NCBI GenBank assembly: GCA_030692925.1
Contig: JAUYBY010000078.1
Span: 1 to 63,202, forward strand
Direction: 5' to 3'
DNA from: Candidatus Zixiibacteriota bacterium
Lineage (GTDB): Bacteria; Zixibacteria; MSB-5A5; RBG-16-43-9
DNA: 63,202 bases
The position numbers and the translations under genes were made by a program. Of the stretch, positions 15,714 to 23,797 are shown in pieces. The notes below the pieces were generated by a model. The model made no database searches, was not told the origin of the DNA, and worked only from the letters and a program-made list of their open reading frames with translations. Numbering within the stretch: position 1 is the first letter of the stretch; each line of letters begins with the position of its first letter.

Positions 15714-17705
15714 ATGGCCGAGAAGAAAAAGCCAAAAAAACCTGCAGTCTCTAAGACTGACAAAGGTAAAAAGAAAGGAGGTGTGAAAAAGCCAAAGCCC
15801 GCTGCGGTTTCCAGAAAGAAACCAAAGGCACAGGTCGAAGTTCAGGCAACAGAGCTTATTGAAAAACCAGAACTTGAGCCGGAGAGGAAAGAAAGAAGAG
15901 TAGTTAAAGAAAAAAAAGAGCCGGTAATTCAGCCCAGGTTAGAAGAGGAAAAGGAATACACGCCTGAGGAATTTCAGAAGATGCTCTCGCTGTACGAGCA
16001 GACTTTTAAGGAGGTCAAGGAAGGAGAAATAGTTAAGGGTAAGGTCTTACGGATAACCAAAGATGACGTGATAGTGGATGTCGGCTTCAAGTCAGAAGGG
16101 ATCATCCCGCTTTCAGAATTTCCAGATGCGGAGCAACTGAAGATTGGAGATGAGATCGATGTCTTCTTAGAGATAATAGAAGATCAGAACGGACAACTGG
16201 TCCTCTCCAAACAGAAAGCAGATTTCATCCGGGTCTGGGACCGGATAAGGGAGTCGTATGAGAAGGGAACTCTGGTAGAGGGAAAACTTCTCAAAAGGAT
16301 CAAAGGCGGTATTGTGGTGGACCTGATGGGGGTGGATGCCTTTTTGCCCGGTTCCCAGATTGCCTTGAAACAGGTTCCGGATTTTGATGCTCTTCTGGGA
16401 AAAAATATGCAGTTGCGCATCATAAAACTGAACAAGAGCAGGAGAAACATAGTGGTCTCCCGCAGATCGGTCTTGGAAGAGGAAAGAGAACAACAGAAGG
16501 CCAAGCTTTTGACCGAAATTGAAACCGGACAAGAAAGAGAAGGGGTGGTGAAAAACATTACCGATTTCGGCGTATTTATCGATTTAGGTGGAGTAGACGG
16601 TCTTCTGCATATTACTGACCTCTCCTGGGGTAGGGTTTCTCATCCGAGCGAGGTGGTCGCATTAGGTGATAAAATCAACGTCAAGATACTGGACTTTGAT
16701 AAATCCACTGGCAGGATCTCGCTGGGTCTAAAGCAGCTCACCCCTTATCCCTGGGATAATATCGAGCAGAGATATCCAGTAGGCAAAAGATTACGAGGAA
16801 AAGTGGTCTCGATAACCGACTATGGTGCCTTTGTGGAACTGGACAAAGGAATTGAAGGCTTGATCCATATCTCCGAGATGTCCTGGACCAAGCACATCAA
16901 GCATCCTTCCAAGCTCTTGGGAGTTGGAGATATGGTCGAAGCAGTGGTTCTTTCAGTGGATAAGGCTAATGAGAGGATCTCCCTAGGTATAAAGCAGATG
17001 GAGCCAGATCCCTGGGATGCAATTGAAAGAAAATATCCAGTAGGTTCCAAAGTGTCGGGTAAAGTGAGAAATCTGACTGCCTTTGGCGCCTTTATAGAAC
17101 TGGAGGAAGGGGTAGATGGGCTGGTCCATATCTCTGATCTTTCCTGGACCAAAAGGATTCAGCATCCGGGTGAGGTTATGAGGAAAGGCGAAAGGGTTGA
17201 GGTAGTGGTTCTGAACATCGATAAGGAAAACCGCAGGATATCTCTTGGCTACAAACAGCTAAAAGAGGATCCCTGGCCCACACTTTCCAAAAAATACAGA
17301 ATCGGGGCTGAGACCCAGGGAAAGATCATCCGTCTTCTGGATCGGGGAGTAATGGTTGACCTGGAAGGCGAGATGGAAGGTTTTGTGCCAACAGACCAGC
17401 TTGGAAAACCTGATCTGAGCAAACCCTCGGATGCTTTCTCATCCGGAGATACTGTCCCTCTTAAGGTGATCGAATTCGACCAGCCCGCCAGGAAGATAGT
17501 CCTGTCAGTCAGCGAATACTACAAGGATAGGGAAAAAGCCGAGTTAGAAGCATACCTTTCCAAACATCCGACCAAGACGGTCAAGGTGAAGGAATTAGTC
17601 GAAGAGCCGAAGATGGAGGAGCTGGAGAAAAAAATAGGGTCTACTCAGGCTGAGGAGAATAAACCCGAAACTGAAACTGCTGAAGAAGAGCCTCCTTCTC
17701 TGTAA
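15714..17705 (+). CDS. rpsA: 30S ribosomal protein S1
   Basis: RNA-binding ribosomal protein that helps recruit mRNAs. The 663 residues contain six S1/OB repeats (roughly 105-170, 190-255, 275-345, 360-430, 447-517, 533-605); repeats 3-5 share the GxFVELxxGxxGLxHIS pattern. A Lys/Ala/Pro-rich N-terminal tail of about 90 residues precedes them, unusually long and basic, and an acidic tail of about 60 residues ends the protein. A very strong ribosome binding site (AAAGGAGGAA) precedes the ATG. A small GTCCC-GCG-GGGAC hairpin sits in the leader (15672-15684). It ends the cmk operon at a strong terminator. Confidence 0.96.
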   Translation: MAEKKKPKKPAVSKTDKGKKKGGVKKPKPAAVSRKKPKAQVEVQATELIEKPELEPERKERRVVKEKKEPVIQPRLEEEKEYTPEEFQKMLSLYEQTFKEVKEGEIVKGKVLRITKDDVIVDVGFKSEGIIPLSEFPDAEQLKIGDEIDVFLEIIEDQNGQLVLSKQKADFIRVWDRIRESYEKGTLVEGKLLKRIKGGIVVDLMGVDAFLPGSQIALKQVPDFDALLGKNMQLRIIKLNKSRRNIVVSRRSVLEEEREQQKAKLLTEIETGQEREGVVKNITDFGVFIDLGGVDGLLHITDLSWGRVSHPSEVVALGDKINVKILDFDKSTGRISLGLKQLTPYPWDNIEQRYPVGKRLRGKVVSITDYGAFVELDKGIEGLIHISEMSWTKHIKHPSKLLGVGDMVEAVVLSVDKANERISLGIKQMEPDPWDAIERKYPVGSKVSGKVRNLTAFGAFIELEEGVDGLVHISDLSWTKRIQHPGEVMRKGERVEVVVLNIDKENRRISLGYKQLKEDPWPTLSKKYRIGAETQGKIIRLLDRGVMVDLEGEMEGFVPTDQLGKPDLSKPSDAFSSGDTVPLKVIEFDQPARKIVLSVSEYYKDREKAELEAYLSKHPTKTVKVKELVEEPKMEELEKKIGSTQAEENKPETETAEEEPPSL

Positions 17706-17728
17706 AGAATTAAAAAGATGTAGTTGTA

Positions 17729-17756
17729 GGGGCACGGCACGCCGTGCCCCTTTTTT
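17729..17756 (+). terminator. Rho-independent terminator after rpsA
   Basis: A perfect 10-bp stem GGGGCACGGC (17729-17738) and GCCGTGCCCC (17741-17750) with a 2-nt gap is followed at once by six T. GTAG directly precedes the stem, so a GTAG-type palindromic unit may have been recruited as the terminator. Confidence 0.85.
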
Positions 17757-18052
17757 ATTTTCGCAGCGCGACCCCTTTCCTGATAATGGAGACTACGTCT
17801 GGCGTCCGAAGGACGGGCTGGCTCGTAGCCACCGCAGGACAAGGTCGCTAAAGTCCGCAGGGGCGTTCAACCCTGCGAATCCATTTCCAAGATTGAACGC
17901 CCCCACATCTCTCCTGTTTAACTCTTATATTCCGCAGATTATATGGCTGAGCTTTAACAAAGACCTTGTGAAATTTTTTACAAACTATCTAAAAATTGGG
18001 CTTGCTAAAAAAATAAATTTTATTATTATATTTTTTCGCTCTTTGGATTCGC
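17757..18052. repeat. Palindromic units between rpsA and the dehydrogenase gene
   Basis: This gene-free stretch holds a GCGCGACCC...GGTCGC unit (about 17764-17849) interrupted by a GGCTGGCTCGTAGCC-type palindrome, then GGGGCGTTCAA...TTGAACGCCCC arms (about 17860-17903). After it, A+T-rich sequence has a weak candidate promoter for the next gene, TTGCTA (18002-18007) and TATTAT (18024-18029) at 16-nt spacing. Confidence 0.65.
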
Positions 18053-18143
18053 GATTAGGTTTTAGGTATTAGCTATTAGCTTTTTGCTACCTGCTAATGG
18101 CTATTCGTTATTAGTTATTTGTCATTCGTCATTTAGCATGTGA
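18053..18143. repeat. 7-bp phased degenerate array, 13 units
   Basis: Thirteen consecutive 7-mers without a single slip: GATTAGG, TTTTAGG, TATTAGC, TATTAGC, TTTTTGC, TACCTGC, TAATGGC, TATTCGT, TATTAGT, TATTTGT, CATTCGT, CATTTAG, CATGTGA. The last unit runs into the ribosome binding site of the dehydrogenase gene at 18151. Neighbouring units differ by one to three bases, as if changing gradually along the array. Confidence 0.85.
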
Positions 18144-18150
18144 GGTATCT

Positions 18151-19026
18151 ATGCCAGTAAACAAAGTTGTAGTCATGGGAGCCGGGGTTATGGGAAGGGG
18201 GATTTCCGAACTAGTCTCCTCCACCGGCTGTGAGGTGGTGCTGGTGGATAAGACTGAAGAGATTTTGAAGAATAGCATGCATATCCTCTCAGAGATAATG
18301 GATAATGAGATCGAGAAATGGGGTCTGACCCGGAGTGAAAAAAAAGCCATTCTCTCCAGAATTACCCCGACAACGTCCCTGGATGAGACCTGCGATGTCA
18401 AGATCGTGATTGAATCAGTCCCCGAAAGCCTGGAGGCAAAAAAGGAAGTTTTCCAGAGTCTGGATTTGAGCTGCTCTCCCGAGACCATCATAATCACCAA
18501 TACCTCTACCCTGTCCATAACCGAGTTAGCCTCGTTCACCAAAAGACCAGATAAGGTCATTGGAATGCACTTCCTTTTTCCGGTTACCAAAGTTCCCTTA
18601 GTCGAGATCGTCAGGGGTCTGAAAACCTCTGAAGAGACCTATGATGCGATCAAAGATTTCGCGGACCAGCTGAATAAAACCCCGGTCACGGTATATGAAT
18701 ATCCCGGATACGTTACCACCCGCATAATCGTTCCTTTTCTGAATGAGGCGATGCACGTTTTGATGGAAGGAATCGCCTCAGCCGAGGATATCGATACAGC
18801 TATGCGGTTAGGGTTCGGTTTTAATATAGGTCCTTTAGCTCTGGCAGATATGATGGGTTTAGATGTGGTAATGAGCTGGATGGAAAACCTGTTAAGTGAG
18901 CTTTCTGAACACAAGTACAACCCCTGTCCTCTTCTGAGAAAACTGGTTCGAGCGGGACATCTTGGACAGAAGACCGGACAGGGATTTTTCAAATATGATG
19001 CAGAGGGAAATAGAATAAAAGAATAA
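18151..19026 (+). CDS. 3-hydroxyacyl-CoA dehydrogenase (3-hydroxybutyryl-CoA type)
   Basis: NAD(P)-dependent oxidoreductase interconverting 3-hydroxyacyl-CoA and 3-oxoacyl-CoA. The 291 residues match the short monofunctional Hbd/PaaH family. The Rossmann motif is GAGVMGRG (residues 10-17), with the VIESVPESLEAK and NTSTLSI segments and the catalytic IGMHFLFPV His, followed by the helical dimerisation domain. The ribosome binding site is GAGGT at 18142-18146. Adjacent ackA and nfnAB suggest a fermentative acyl-CoA setting, but no thiolase or crotonase is near, so pathway direction is unknown. Confidence 0.92.
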   Translation: MPVNKVVVMGAGVMGRGISELVSSTGCEVVLVDKTEEILKNSMHILSEIMDNEIEKWGLTRSEKKAILSRITPTTSLDETCDVKIVIESVPESLEAKKEVFQSLDLSCSPETIIITNTSTLSITELASFTKRPDKVIGMHFLFPVTKVPLVEIVRGLKTSEETYDAIKDFADQLNKTPVTVYEYPGYVTTRIIVPFLNEAMHVLMEGIASAEDIDTAMRLGFGFNIGPLALADMMGLDVVMSWMENLLSELSEHKYNPCPLLRKLVRAGHLGQKTGQGFFKYDAEGNRIKE

Positions 19027-19042
19027 CTGTGAATGTCCTGTT

Positions 19043-19136
19043 TGTCATTCTGAGGAAGTCCGCCTTTGGCGAGACGACCGAAGAATCTCCCGATTTTGGA
19101 CTCTTCGTAGATTCTTCGCTTACGCTCAGAATGACA
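19043..19136. repeat. Cloverleaf element, GTCATTCTGAG type
   Basis: Outer arms TGTCATTCTGAG (19043-19054) and CTCAGAATGACA (19125-19136) enclose a left hairpin CGCC-TTT-GGCG and a middle stem CGAAGAATCT / AGATTCTTCG; the right hairpin is reduced to two pairs. It lies between the dehydrogenase gene and ackA. A second copy is at 43680-43770. Confidence 0.8.
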
Positions 19137-19158
19137 TTAAGTAGAGAGGTAGGTTTAA

Positions 19159-20391
19159 ATGAAGATTTTAGTTTTGAATTGTGGCAGTTCTTCAGTTAAA
19201 TATCAGCTTATCGACATAGATAAAAACTATGCCTTAGCTAAGGGCTTAGTTTCGAGGATAGGAATGAGCGATGCGGTTCTGACTCACAAGCCGCACGACC
19301 GGCCAGAGGTGAAAATCTCAGGCGAGATAATCGACCATATAGTAGCTATTGAGTATGTAATAAGCATGCTCCTCTCCCCTAATCACGGAGTGATCAAAGA
19401 TAAATCGGAGATTACGGCAGTTGGTCACCGGGTGGTGCATGGCGGCGAGAAATTTCCAGAGTCGGTCCTGATAAACCCGGAGGTAATGGCAGAGCTGAGA
19501 AACTGCATTGAGCTTGCCCCTTTGCATAATCCTCACAATATCAGAGGTATAAATGCGTGCCAGAAGATTTTGCCAAATATCCCCCAGGTGGCGGTTTTCG
19601 ACACCGCTTTTCACCAGCAGATGCCAAAATATGCTTACATCTACGGACTCCCCTATATTCTTTATAAGAAATACGGCATCCGAAGATACGGTTTTCACGG
19701 CACCTCTCATTTCTACGTGTCTAAACGTGCATCAGAGCTTATGAAAAAACCGCTCAAGGAGCTTAAGATAATAACCTGCCATCTGGGTAACGGAGCCAGT
19801 ATGGCAGCAGTAGATGGCGGAATATCTGTAGACACCAGTATGGGATTCACCCCCTTAGAAGGGCTCCTTATGGGAACCAGGTGCGGAGATTTAGATCCGG
19901 CTGTGATCTTACACATAATGGCGCGGGAAGAACTTTCTTTGCAGGAAGCCAATACCCTTTTGAATAAGCACAGCGGAATGCAGGGCATCTCCGGTCATTC
20001 AAGCGATATGCGGGACATTATCCAGGAAGCAAAGGAAGGGCATGCCAATTCTAAATTAGCTTTGGATATGTACTGCTACCGCATAAAAAAATATATCGGT
20101 GCCTATGCCGCAGCTATGGGGGGTCTGGATGTTTTAGTTTTCACTGCCGGAGTGGGTGAGAATTCTCCTCTGATTAGAGCAAAATGCTGCGAAGGGTTGG
20201 AGTTCTTGGGAATCGATATCGACGAGGATAGAAACGAAGAGGCGGTGGGGATGGAGGCTTTGATCAGCAAGGACAAAACCAGGGTCAAGGTCCTGGCGAT
20301 TCCGACCAACGAGGAGCTGGTTATTGCTCAGGAAACCCAGAAAGTGATTGACGTGGATAAGTTCCTGAAGGAGATGTCCAAAGGTGTATAA
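19159..20391 (+). CDS. ackA: Acetate kinase
   Basis: Interconverts acetyl phosphate plus ADP with acetate plus ATP, the substrate-level ATP step after acetyl-CoA. The 410-residue protein shows the ASKHA-fold signatures: [13 protein letters not shown] at the N-terminus, [10 protein letters not shown], the VFDTAFHQ segment with the catalytic Asp, [15 protein letters not shown] and FTAGVGENS. The ribosome binding site is AGAGAGGTAG. No phosphotransacetylase is in the window, so the source of acetyl phosphate is not shown. The lipoprotein gene overlaps its 3' end. Confidence 0.97.
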   Translation: MKILVLNCGSSSVKYQLIDIDKNYALAKGLVSRIGMSDAVLTHKPHDRPEVKISGEIIDHIVAIEYVISMLLSPNHGVIKDKSEITAVGHRVVHGGEKFPESVLINPEVMAELRNCIELAPLHNPHNIRGINACQKILPNIPQVAVFDTAFHQQMPKYAYIYGLPYILYKKYGIRRYGFHGTSHFYVSKRASELMKKPLKELKIITCHLGNGASMAAVDGGISVDTSMGFTPLEGLLMGTRCGDLDPAVILHIMAREELSLQEANTLLNKHSGMQGISGHSSDMRDIIQEAKEGHANSKLALDMYCYRIKKYIGAYAAAMGGLDVLVFTAGVGENSPLIRAKCCEGLEFLGIDIDEDRNEEAVGMEALISKDKTRVKVLAIPTNEELVIAQETQKVIDVDKFLKEMSKGV

Positions 20392-20713
20392 ATATGCCTT
20401 CAGCCTGTTTATGATAATTACGCTATTATTGACTTTACCCGGATGTCAGAAATCCAAGGTACAGGATTTAGAGCAAAGGTTAGACAATTTTCGCAACATC
20501 CTGCCGCAGAACCTCAGAGCTGAGTTCGACTCTAAGAATTATGATTCAGTTATCAAAGGGCTCGACTCTCTTCTTGCAGGGGATGAAAATTTCAAGCAAA
20601 GATATGAAAAGATGAAAGATACCGAAGCTATCAACGTTTTTACCTCCCAGGAGGTGGTTGATTTTTTCAAAACCTATTTCGTAGATGAGATTGAAAAAGA
20701 GAAGAAGCGTTAA
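20384..20713 (+). CDS. Small putative lipoprotein
   Basis: A 109-residue protein starting at GTG 20384, inside the ackA 3' end, so probably cotranscribed and coupled. The N-terminus is a clear lipoprotein signal: a hydrophobic stretch [13 protein letters not shown] followed by the lipobox LPGC, giving Cys21 as the lipidated residue. The mature part is charged and helical. I recognise no family. It likely sits in the periplasm anchored to the inner or outer membrane; there is no obvious link to acetate metabolism beyond position. Confidence 0.7.
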   Translation: MYKYAFSLFMIITLLLTLPGCQKSKVQDLEQRLDNFRNILPQNLRAEFDSKNYDSVIKGLDSLLAGDENFKQRYEKMKDTEAINVFTSQEVVDFFKTYFVDEIEKEKKR

Positions 20714-20728
20714 ATATAACTTGACGCT

Positions 20729-20787
20729 GGTTGTTGGTCTCCAAACCAACAGGTTGCCTGCGTTGGTGAGGACACCAACGCAGAGCA
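20729..20787. repeat. GTTGGT-type REP doublet
   Basis: Two hairpins, GTTGGT...ACCAAC (20733-20750) and CGTTGGTG-AGGA-CACCAACG (20761-20780), followed by GAGCA (20783-20787). This is the same doublet that flanks the transposase gene at 41540-42085. It fills the gap between the lipoprotein gene and nfnA. Confidence 0.85.
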
Positions 20788-20916
20788 AATATAGAGATTA
20801 CGTAGCCCGACGGGGAAAAACTTTATGTTTATCTCCGGTTCCGTCACCGAGATCGTCTTAGATGTGCAGGAGATACCGACTCAAACCAAAGAAACTGACT
20901 AAGAAAGGAGTTCTCT

Positions 20917-21783
20917 CTGGAAAAAATCATCGAAAAAAGCAAGTTAGCCCCGAATGTCCACAGGATTAGATTTCGTCTTCCCCTTTTAGTGGAAAAAGCC
21001 AAACCCGGCCAGTTCGTGATTTTAAGGATAGATGAGCCGGGAGAAAGAATCCCGATGTCGATTGCGGACTTGGACAAAAAAAACGGGATCTTGACTATCG
21101 TCTTTCAGGAGGTGGGAAAATCGACTGCGCAGTTAGGCTCACTTAAGGAGGGAGATTCGCTTGCTGACGTGGTGGGTCCTCTGGGAACCCCGACCCATAT
21201 CGAGAAATACGGCAATTGCGTGTGTGTTGGAGGAGGCATAGGGATTGCTCCAATTCATCCCGTGGCAAAAGCTTTAAAAGAGGTGGGGAATCAGGTAACC
21301 TCCATAATCGGCGCCAGGAATAAAGAGCTTCTGATAATGGAGGAAGAATCAAGAGCCTCCTGCGACAATCTGATTATCTCGACTGATGACGGAAGCTACG
21401 GTTTTCACGGATTTGTAACCCAGGTCTTAGCCGGAATTTTAGAGAAAGGCGAAAAGGTAGATTTCGTCTTTTCAGTTGGACCGGTTTTGATGATGAGGGC
21501 ACTTGCCAGAGTCACATTACCCTACAAAGTCAGGACAATAATCAGCCTGAACCCGATAATGGTGGACGGAACCGGGATGTGCGGCGCCTGCAGGGTAACT
21601 GTTGGGAACCAGACAAAGTTCGCCTGTGTGGATGGACCGGACTTCGATGCGCATCTGGTTGATTTTGAGGAACTGCTTAAAAGACAGCGAATGTACCTAA
21701 AAGAAGAAAAGGTTGCAATGGATAATTTTATCTCCAAAATGGATCAGTCCGCACATCACCACCAAAGCCACAAACCATCCTAA
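20917..21783 (+). CDS. nfnA: NADH-dependent ferredoxin:NADP+ oxidoreductase subunit A, CTG start
   Basis: FAD and 2Fe-2S subunit of the electron-bifurcating NfnAB transhydrogenase, related to dihydroorotate dehydrogenase electron transfer subunits. Visible motifs are PGQFVILRI (FAD site), GGGIGIAPIHPVAKAL (nucleotide site) and the cluster cysteines in MCGACRVTV and FACVDGP. The first ATG/GTG/TTG in frame is GTG 20989, which would delete the conserved opening strand. Reading upstream, the frame continues as EKIIEKSKLAPNVHRIRF, exactly the family's usual N-terminus, and the only sensible start is CTG at 20917, 6 nt after AAGGAG (20905-20910). The protein is then 288 residues. Confidence 0.88.
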   Translation: MEKIIEKSKLAPNVHRIRFRLPLLVEKAKPGQFVILRIDEPGERIPMSIADLDKKNGILTIVFQEVGKSTAQLGSLKEGDSLADVVGPLGTPTHIEKYGNCVCVGGGIGIAPIHPVAKALKEVGNQVTSIIGARNKELLIMEEESRASCDNLIISTDDGSYGFHGFVTQVLAGILEKGEKVDFVFSVGPVLMMRALARVTLPYKVRTIISLNPIMVDGTGMCGACRVTVGNQTKFACVDGPDFDAHLVDFEELLKRQRMYLKEEKVAMDNFISKMDQSAHHHQSHKPS

Positions 21784-21796
21784 AAAGGAATCAAAA

Positions 21797-23200
21797 TTGA
21801 GCACTCCAAAAAAGACCAGTATCCCCAGGCAGAAAATGCCGGAGCAGCCGCCGGAACAAAGAGTCAAAAACTTCAAAGAAGTCCCTTTCGGATACACTGA
21901 GGAATTAGCTAAGATCGAATCCCAGCGGTGTTTATTCTGCAAAAAACCTTTATGCATTGCCGGCTGTCCGGTAGAGATCGATATACCTGGATTTATTAAA
22001 TTGATTGCTGAAGGGGATTATATCGGAGCCGCGAAAAAGCTGAAAGAGACCAATAGTCTACCTGCGGTTTGCGGAAGAGTCTGTCCGCAGGAGGACCAGT
22101 GCGAAAAAGTCTGCATTTTAAGTAAAAAATATGAACCTGTAGCCATTGGTAACTTAGAGAGGTTTGCCGCAGATTACGAAAGGGAAGCAGGTGAAATAGA
22201 AATACCTAAAATCGAGAAATCGACTGGCAAAAAAGTTGCGATAGTTGGCTCAGGTCCGGCTGGGCTGACTGTGGCTGGTGATCTGATAAAAATGGGACAT
22301 CAGGTAACAGTATTTGAAGCTTTACACAAAGCTGGAGGAGTTTTAGTCTATGGAATCCCGGAGTTCAGACTACCCAAAGCCATTGTTCAGTCTGAGGTCG
22401 ATTACCTGGCTAAGTTAGGGGTGGAGTTCAAGACCAGCTATGTGGTGGGAATGCTCCAGACTATTGATGACCTTTTCGCCTCTGGATATCATGCGATCTT
22501 CATAGGGACAGGAGCAGGACTTCCCAATTTTATGAAAATCCCGGGAGAAAATCTGAACGGAATTTATTCGGCTAACGAATACCTGACCCGTTCGAATTTG
22601 ATGAAAGCTTACAGCTTTCCGGAAAATGATACTCCCATCTTCTCCGGAAAAAATGTTGCCGTCTTAGGTGGCGGAAATACCGCTATGGATTCTGTAAGAA
22701 CTGCTTTAAGACTGGGCGCAGATAATGCCTATATAGTCTACCGACGATCCAGAACCGAGATGCCAGCCAGAAAAGACGAGATTCACCATGCAGAACAAGA
22801 AGGAGTGAAGTTCGACTTCTTGACTGCCCCGATTAAATTCCACGGGACTGAAGATGGCTGGTTAAAAAGTATGGAATGTATCCAAATGAAATTAGGGGAG
22901 CCGGACGAATCAGGACGAAGAAGACCAGTGCCGGTGGAAGGCTCTAATTACATAATGGATGTGGATACCGTGATAGTTGCCATTGGGAATAGCTCCAATC
23001 CATTGGTCCCGAAAACCACTCCCGGATTAGACATCAATAAATGGGGGAATATAACCGCTGACCCTGAAACCGGCCAGACCTCCCGTAGGGGAGTTTTCGC
23101 CGGTGGTGATATCGTCACCGGCGGAGCAACCGTAATCTTAGCCGCAGGCGCAGGCAAAAAAGCCGCCCGGGCAATCGATGCCTATTTGAAAACATTATAA
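21797..23200 (+). CDS. nfnB: NADH-dependent ferredoxin:NADP+ oxidoreductase subunit B
   Basis: Large FAD/4Fe-4S subunit of NfnAB, homologous to the small subunit of glutamate synthase. With nfnA directly upstream, a transhydrogenase role is far likelier than GltD. The N-terminal cluster cysteines are in CLFCKKPLCIAGCP and CGRVCPQEDQCEKVC; the FAD site is VGSGPAGLTVAGDL and the NADPH site GGGNTAMDSVRTALRLGA. I chose TTG 21797, with AAAAGGAA 6-9 nt upstream and 13 nt after nfnA, giving 467 residues; an in-frame ATG at 21713 would start inside nfnA and add a tail unlike the family. Confidence 0.93.
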   Translation: MSTPKKTSIPRQKMPEQPPEQRVKNFKEVPFGYTEELAKIESQRCLFCKKPLCIAGCPVEIDIPGFIKLIAEGDYIGAAKKLKETNSLPAVCGRVCPQEDQCEKVCILSKKYEPVAIGNLERFAADYEREAGEIEIPKIEKSTGKKVAIVGSGPAGLTVAGDLIKMGHQVTVFEALHKAGGVLVYGIPEFRLPKAIVQSEVDYLAKLGVEFKTSYVVGMLQTIDDLFASGYHAIFIGTGAGLPNFMKIPGENLNGIYSANEYLTRSNLMKAYSFPENDTPIFSGKNVAVLGGGNTAMDSVRTALRLGADNAYIVYRRSRTEMPARKDEIHHAEQEGVKFDFLTAPIKFHGTEDGWLKSMECIQMKLGEPDESGRRRPVPVEGSNYIMDVDTVIVAIGNSSNPLVPKTTPGLDINKWGNITADPETGQTSRRGVFAGGDIVTGGATVILAAGAGKKAARAIDAYLKTL

Positions 23201-23216
23201 AGGATGAGTACAGACT

Positions 23217-23699
23217 GTCATTGCGAGGAGTTCCCTTAGGGAGCGACGAAGCAATCCGTACAAAATTAGTATCCCTACCTTGCCCCCAAAGCGGGATATC
23301 CAACAAACTGTAGGGGCACATTGCAACGTGCCCCTTGTATACTGGAAGCGTAGGGACAGAACAGTGTTCTGTCCCTACAGCTTTGTTCCCTCTCCTTTTC
23401 AAGCCGATAAAAGCTTTACGGTCCTACGGAGGCTTCGCTCCTCGTAGAGGAGTGGGTCAGAGTGAGGTTAAAAATATAGCGTGGGGCTTTATGCCCGACG
23501 TTTTTTGTAGGTAGAGACGCATAGCCATGCGTCTCTACCTGCTCTTCGTTGGTGTCCTCACCAACGAAGGGTATTAGCTGAGGAGTTCATTGCTTCGTTA
23601 GCGACCCTAAAAGGGTTGCGCTACAAGCTTCACCCTCAAACAAGTTTGAGGGTGCCACCCGCCGAAATACGAAAAAAATAAGCAACCCTGAAGGGTTGC
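23217..23699. repeat. Dense cluster of at least nine palindromic units
   Basis: The 597-nt gap after nfnB holds, in order: a half cloverleaf (23217-23258), GGGGCAC-ATTGCAAC-GTGCCCC (23313-23334), a 29-nt GTAG...CTAC palindrome around ACAGAACAGTGTTCTGT (23350-23378) that recurs exactly at 35361-35389, a 35-nt unit with TACGGAGGCTTCGCTCCTC (23416-23450) repeated exactly at 58752-58786, GTAGAGACGCA...TGCGTCTCTAC (23511-23538), a GTTGGT-type hairpin (23541-23569), a GCGACCC-type unit (23597-23624), CACCCTCAAAC...GTTTGAGGGTG (23631-23654) and GCAACCCTGAAGGGTTGC (23682-23699). No gene is visible. Confidence 0.85.
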
Positions 23700-23758
23700 C
23701 TTACGATTTCTTTTCCCCGGTCACGAAAAACTGTAAACGGTCCCGGTTTTTTATTTTC

Positions 23759-23797
23759 CCTTGAACCCTCGACTCCTCGAATCCTCGAACCCTTTTT
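23759..23797. repeat. 8-bp phased array at a stop codon
   Basis: Units CCTTGAAC, CCTCGACT, CCTCGAAT, CCTCGAAC, then CCTTTTTC, strictly in 8-nt phase from 23759 and ending directly at the complement of the TAG stop of the minus-strand permease gene (23798-23800). Confidence 0.85.

Noticed and set aside
16167..16558. Long antisense frames within rpsA
   Set aside because: Shadows of a strongly supported S1 gene with repeated codon patterns.
23759..23797. GGTTCGA-like strings resembling a tRNA T-arm in the octamer arrays
   Set aside because: No acceptor, D or anticodon arms can be drawn; the resemblance comes from the repeat core.
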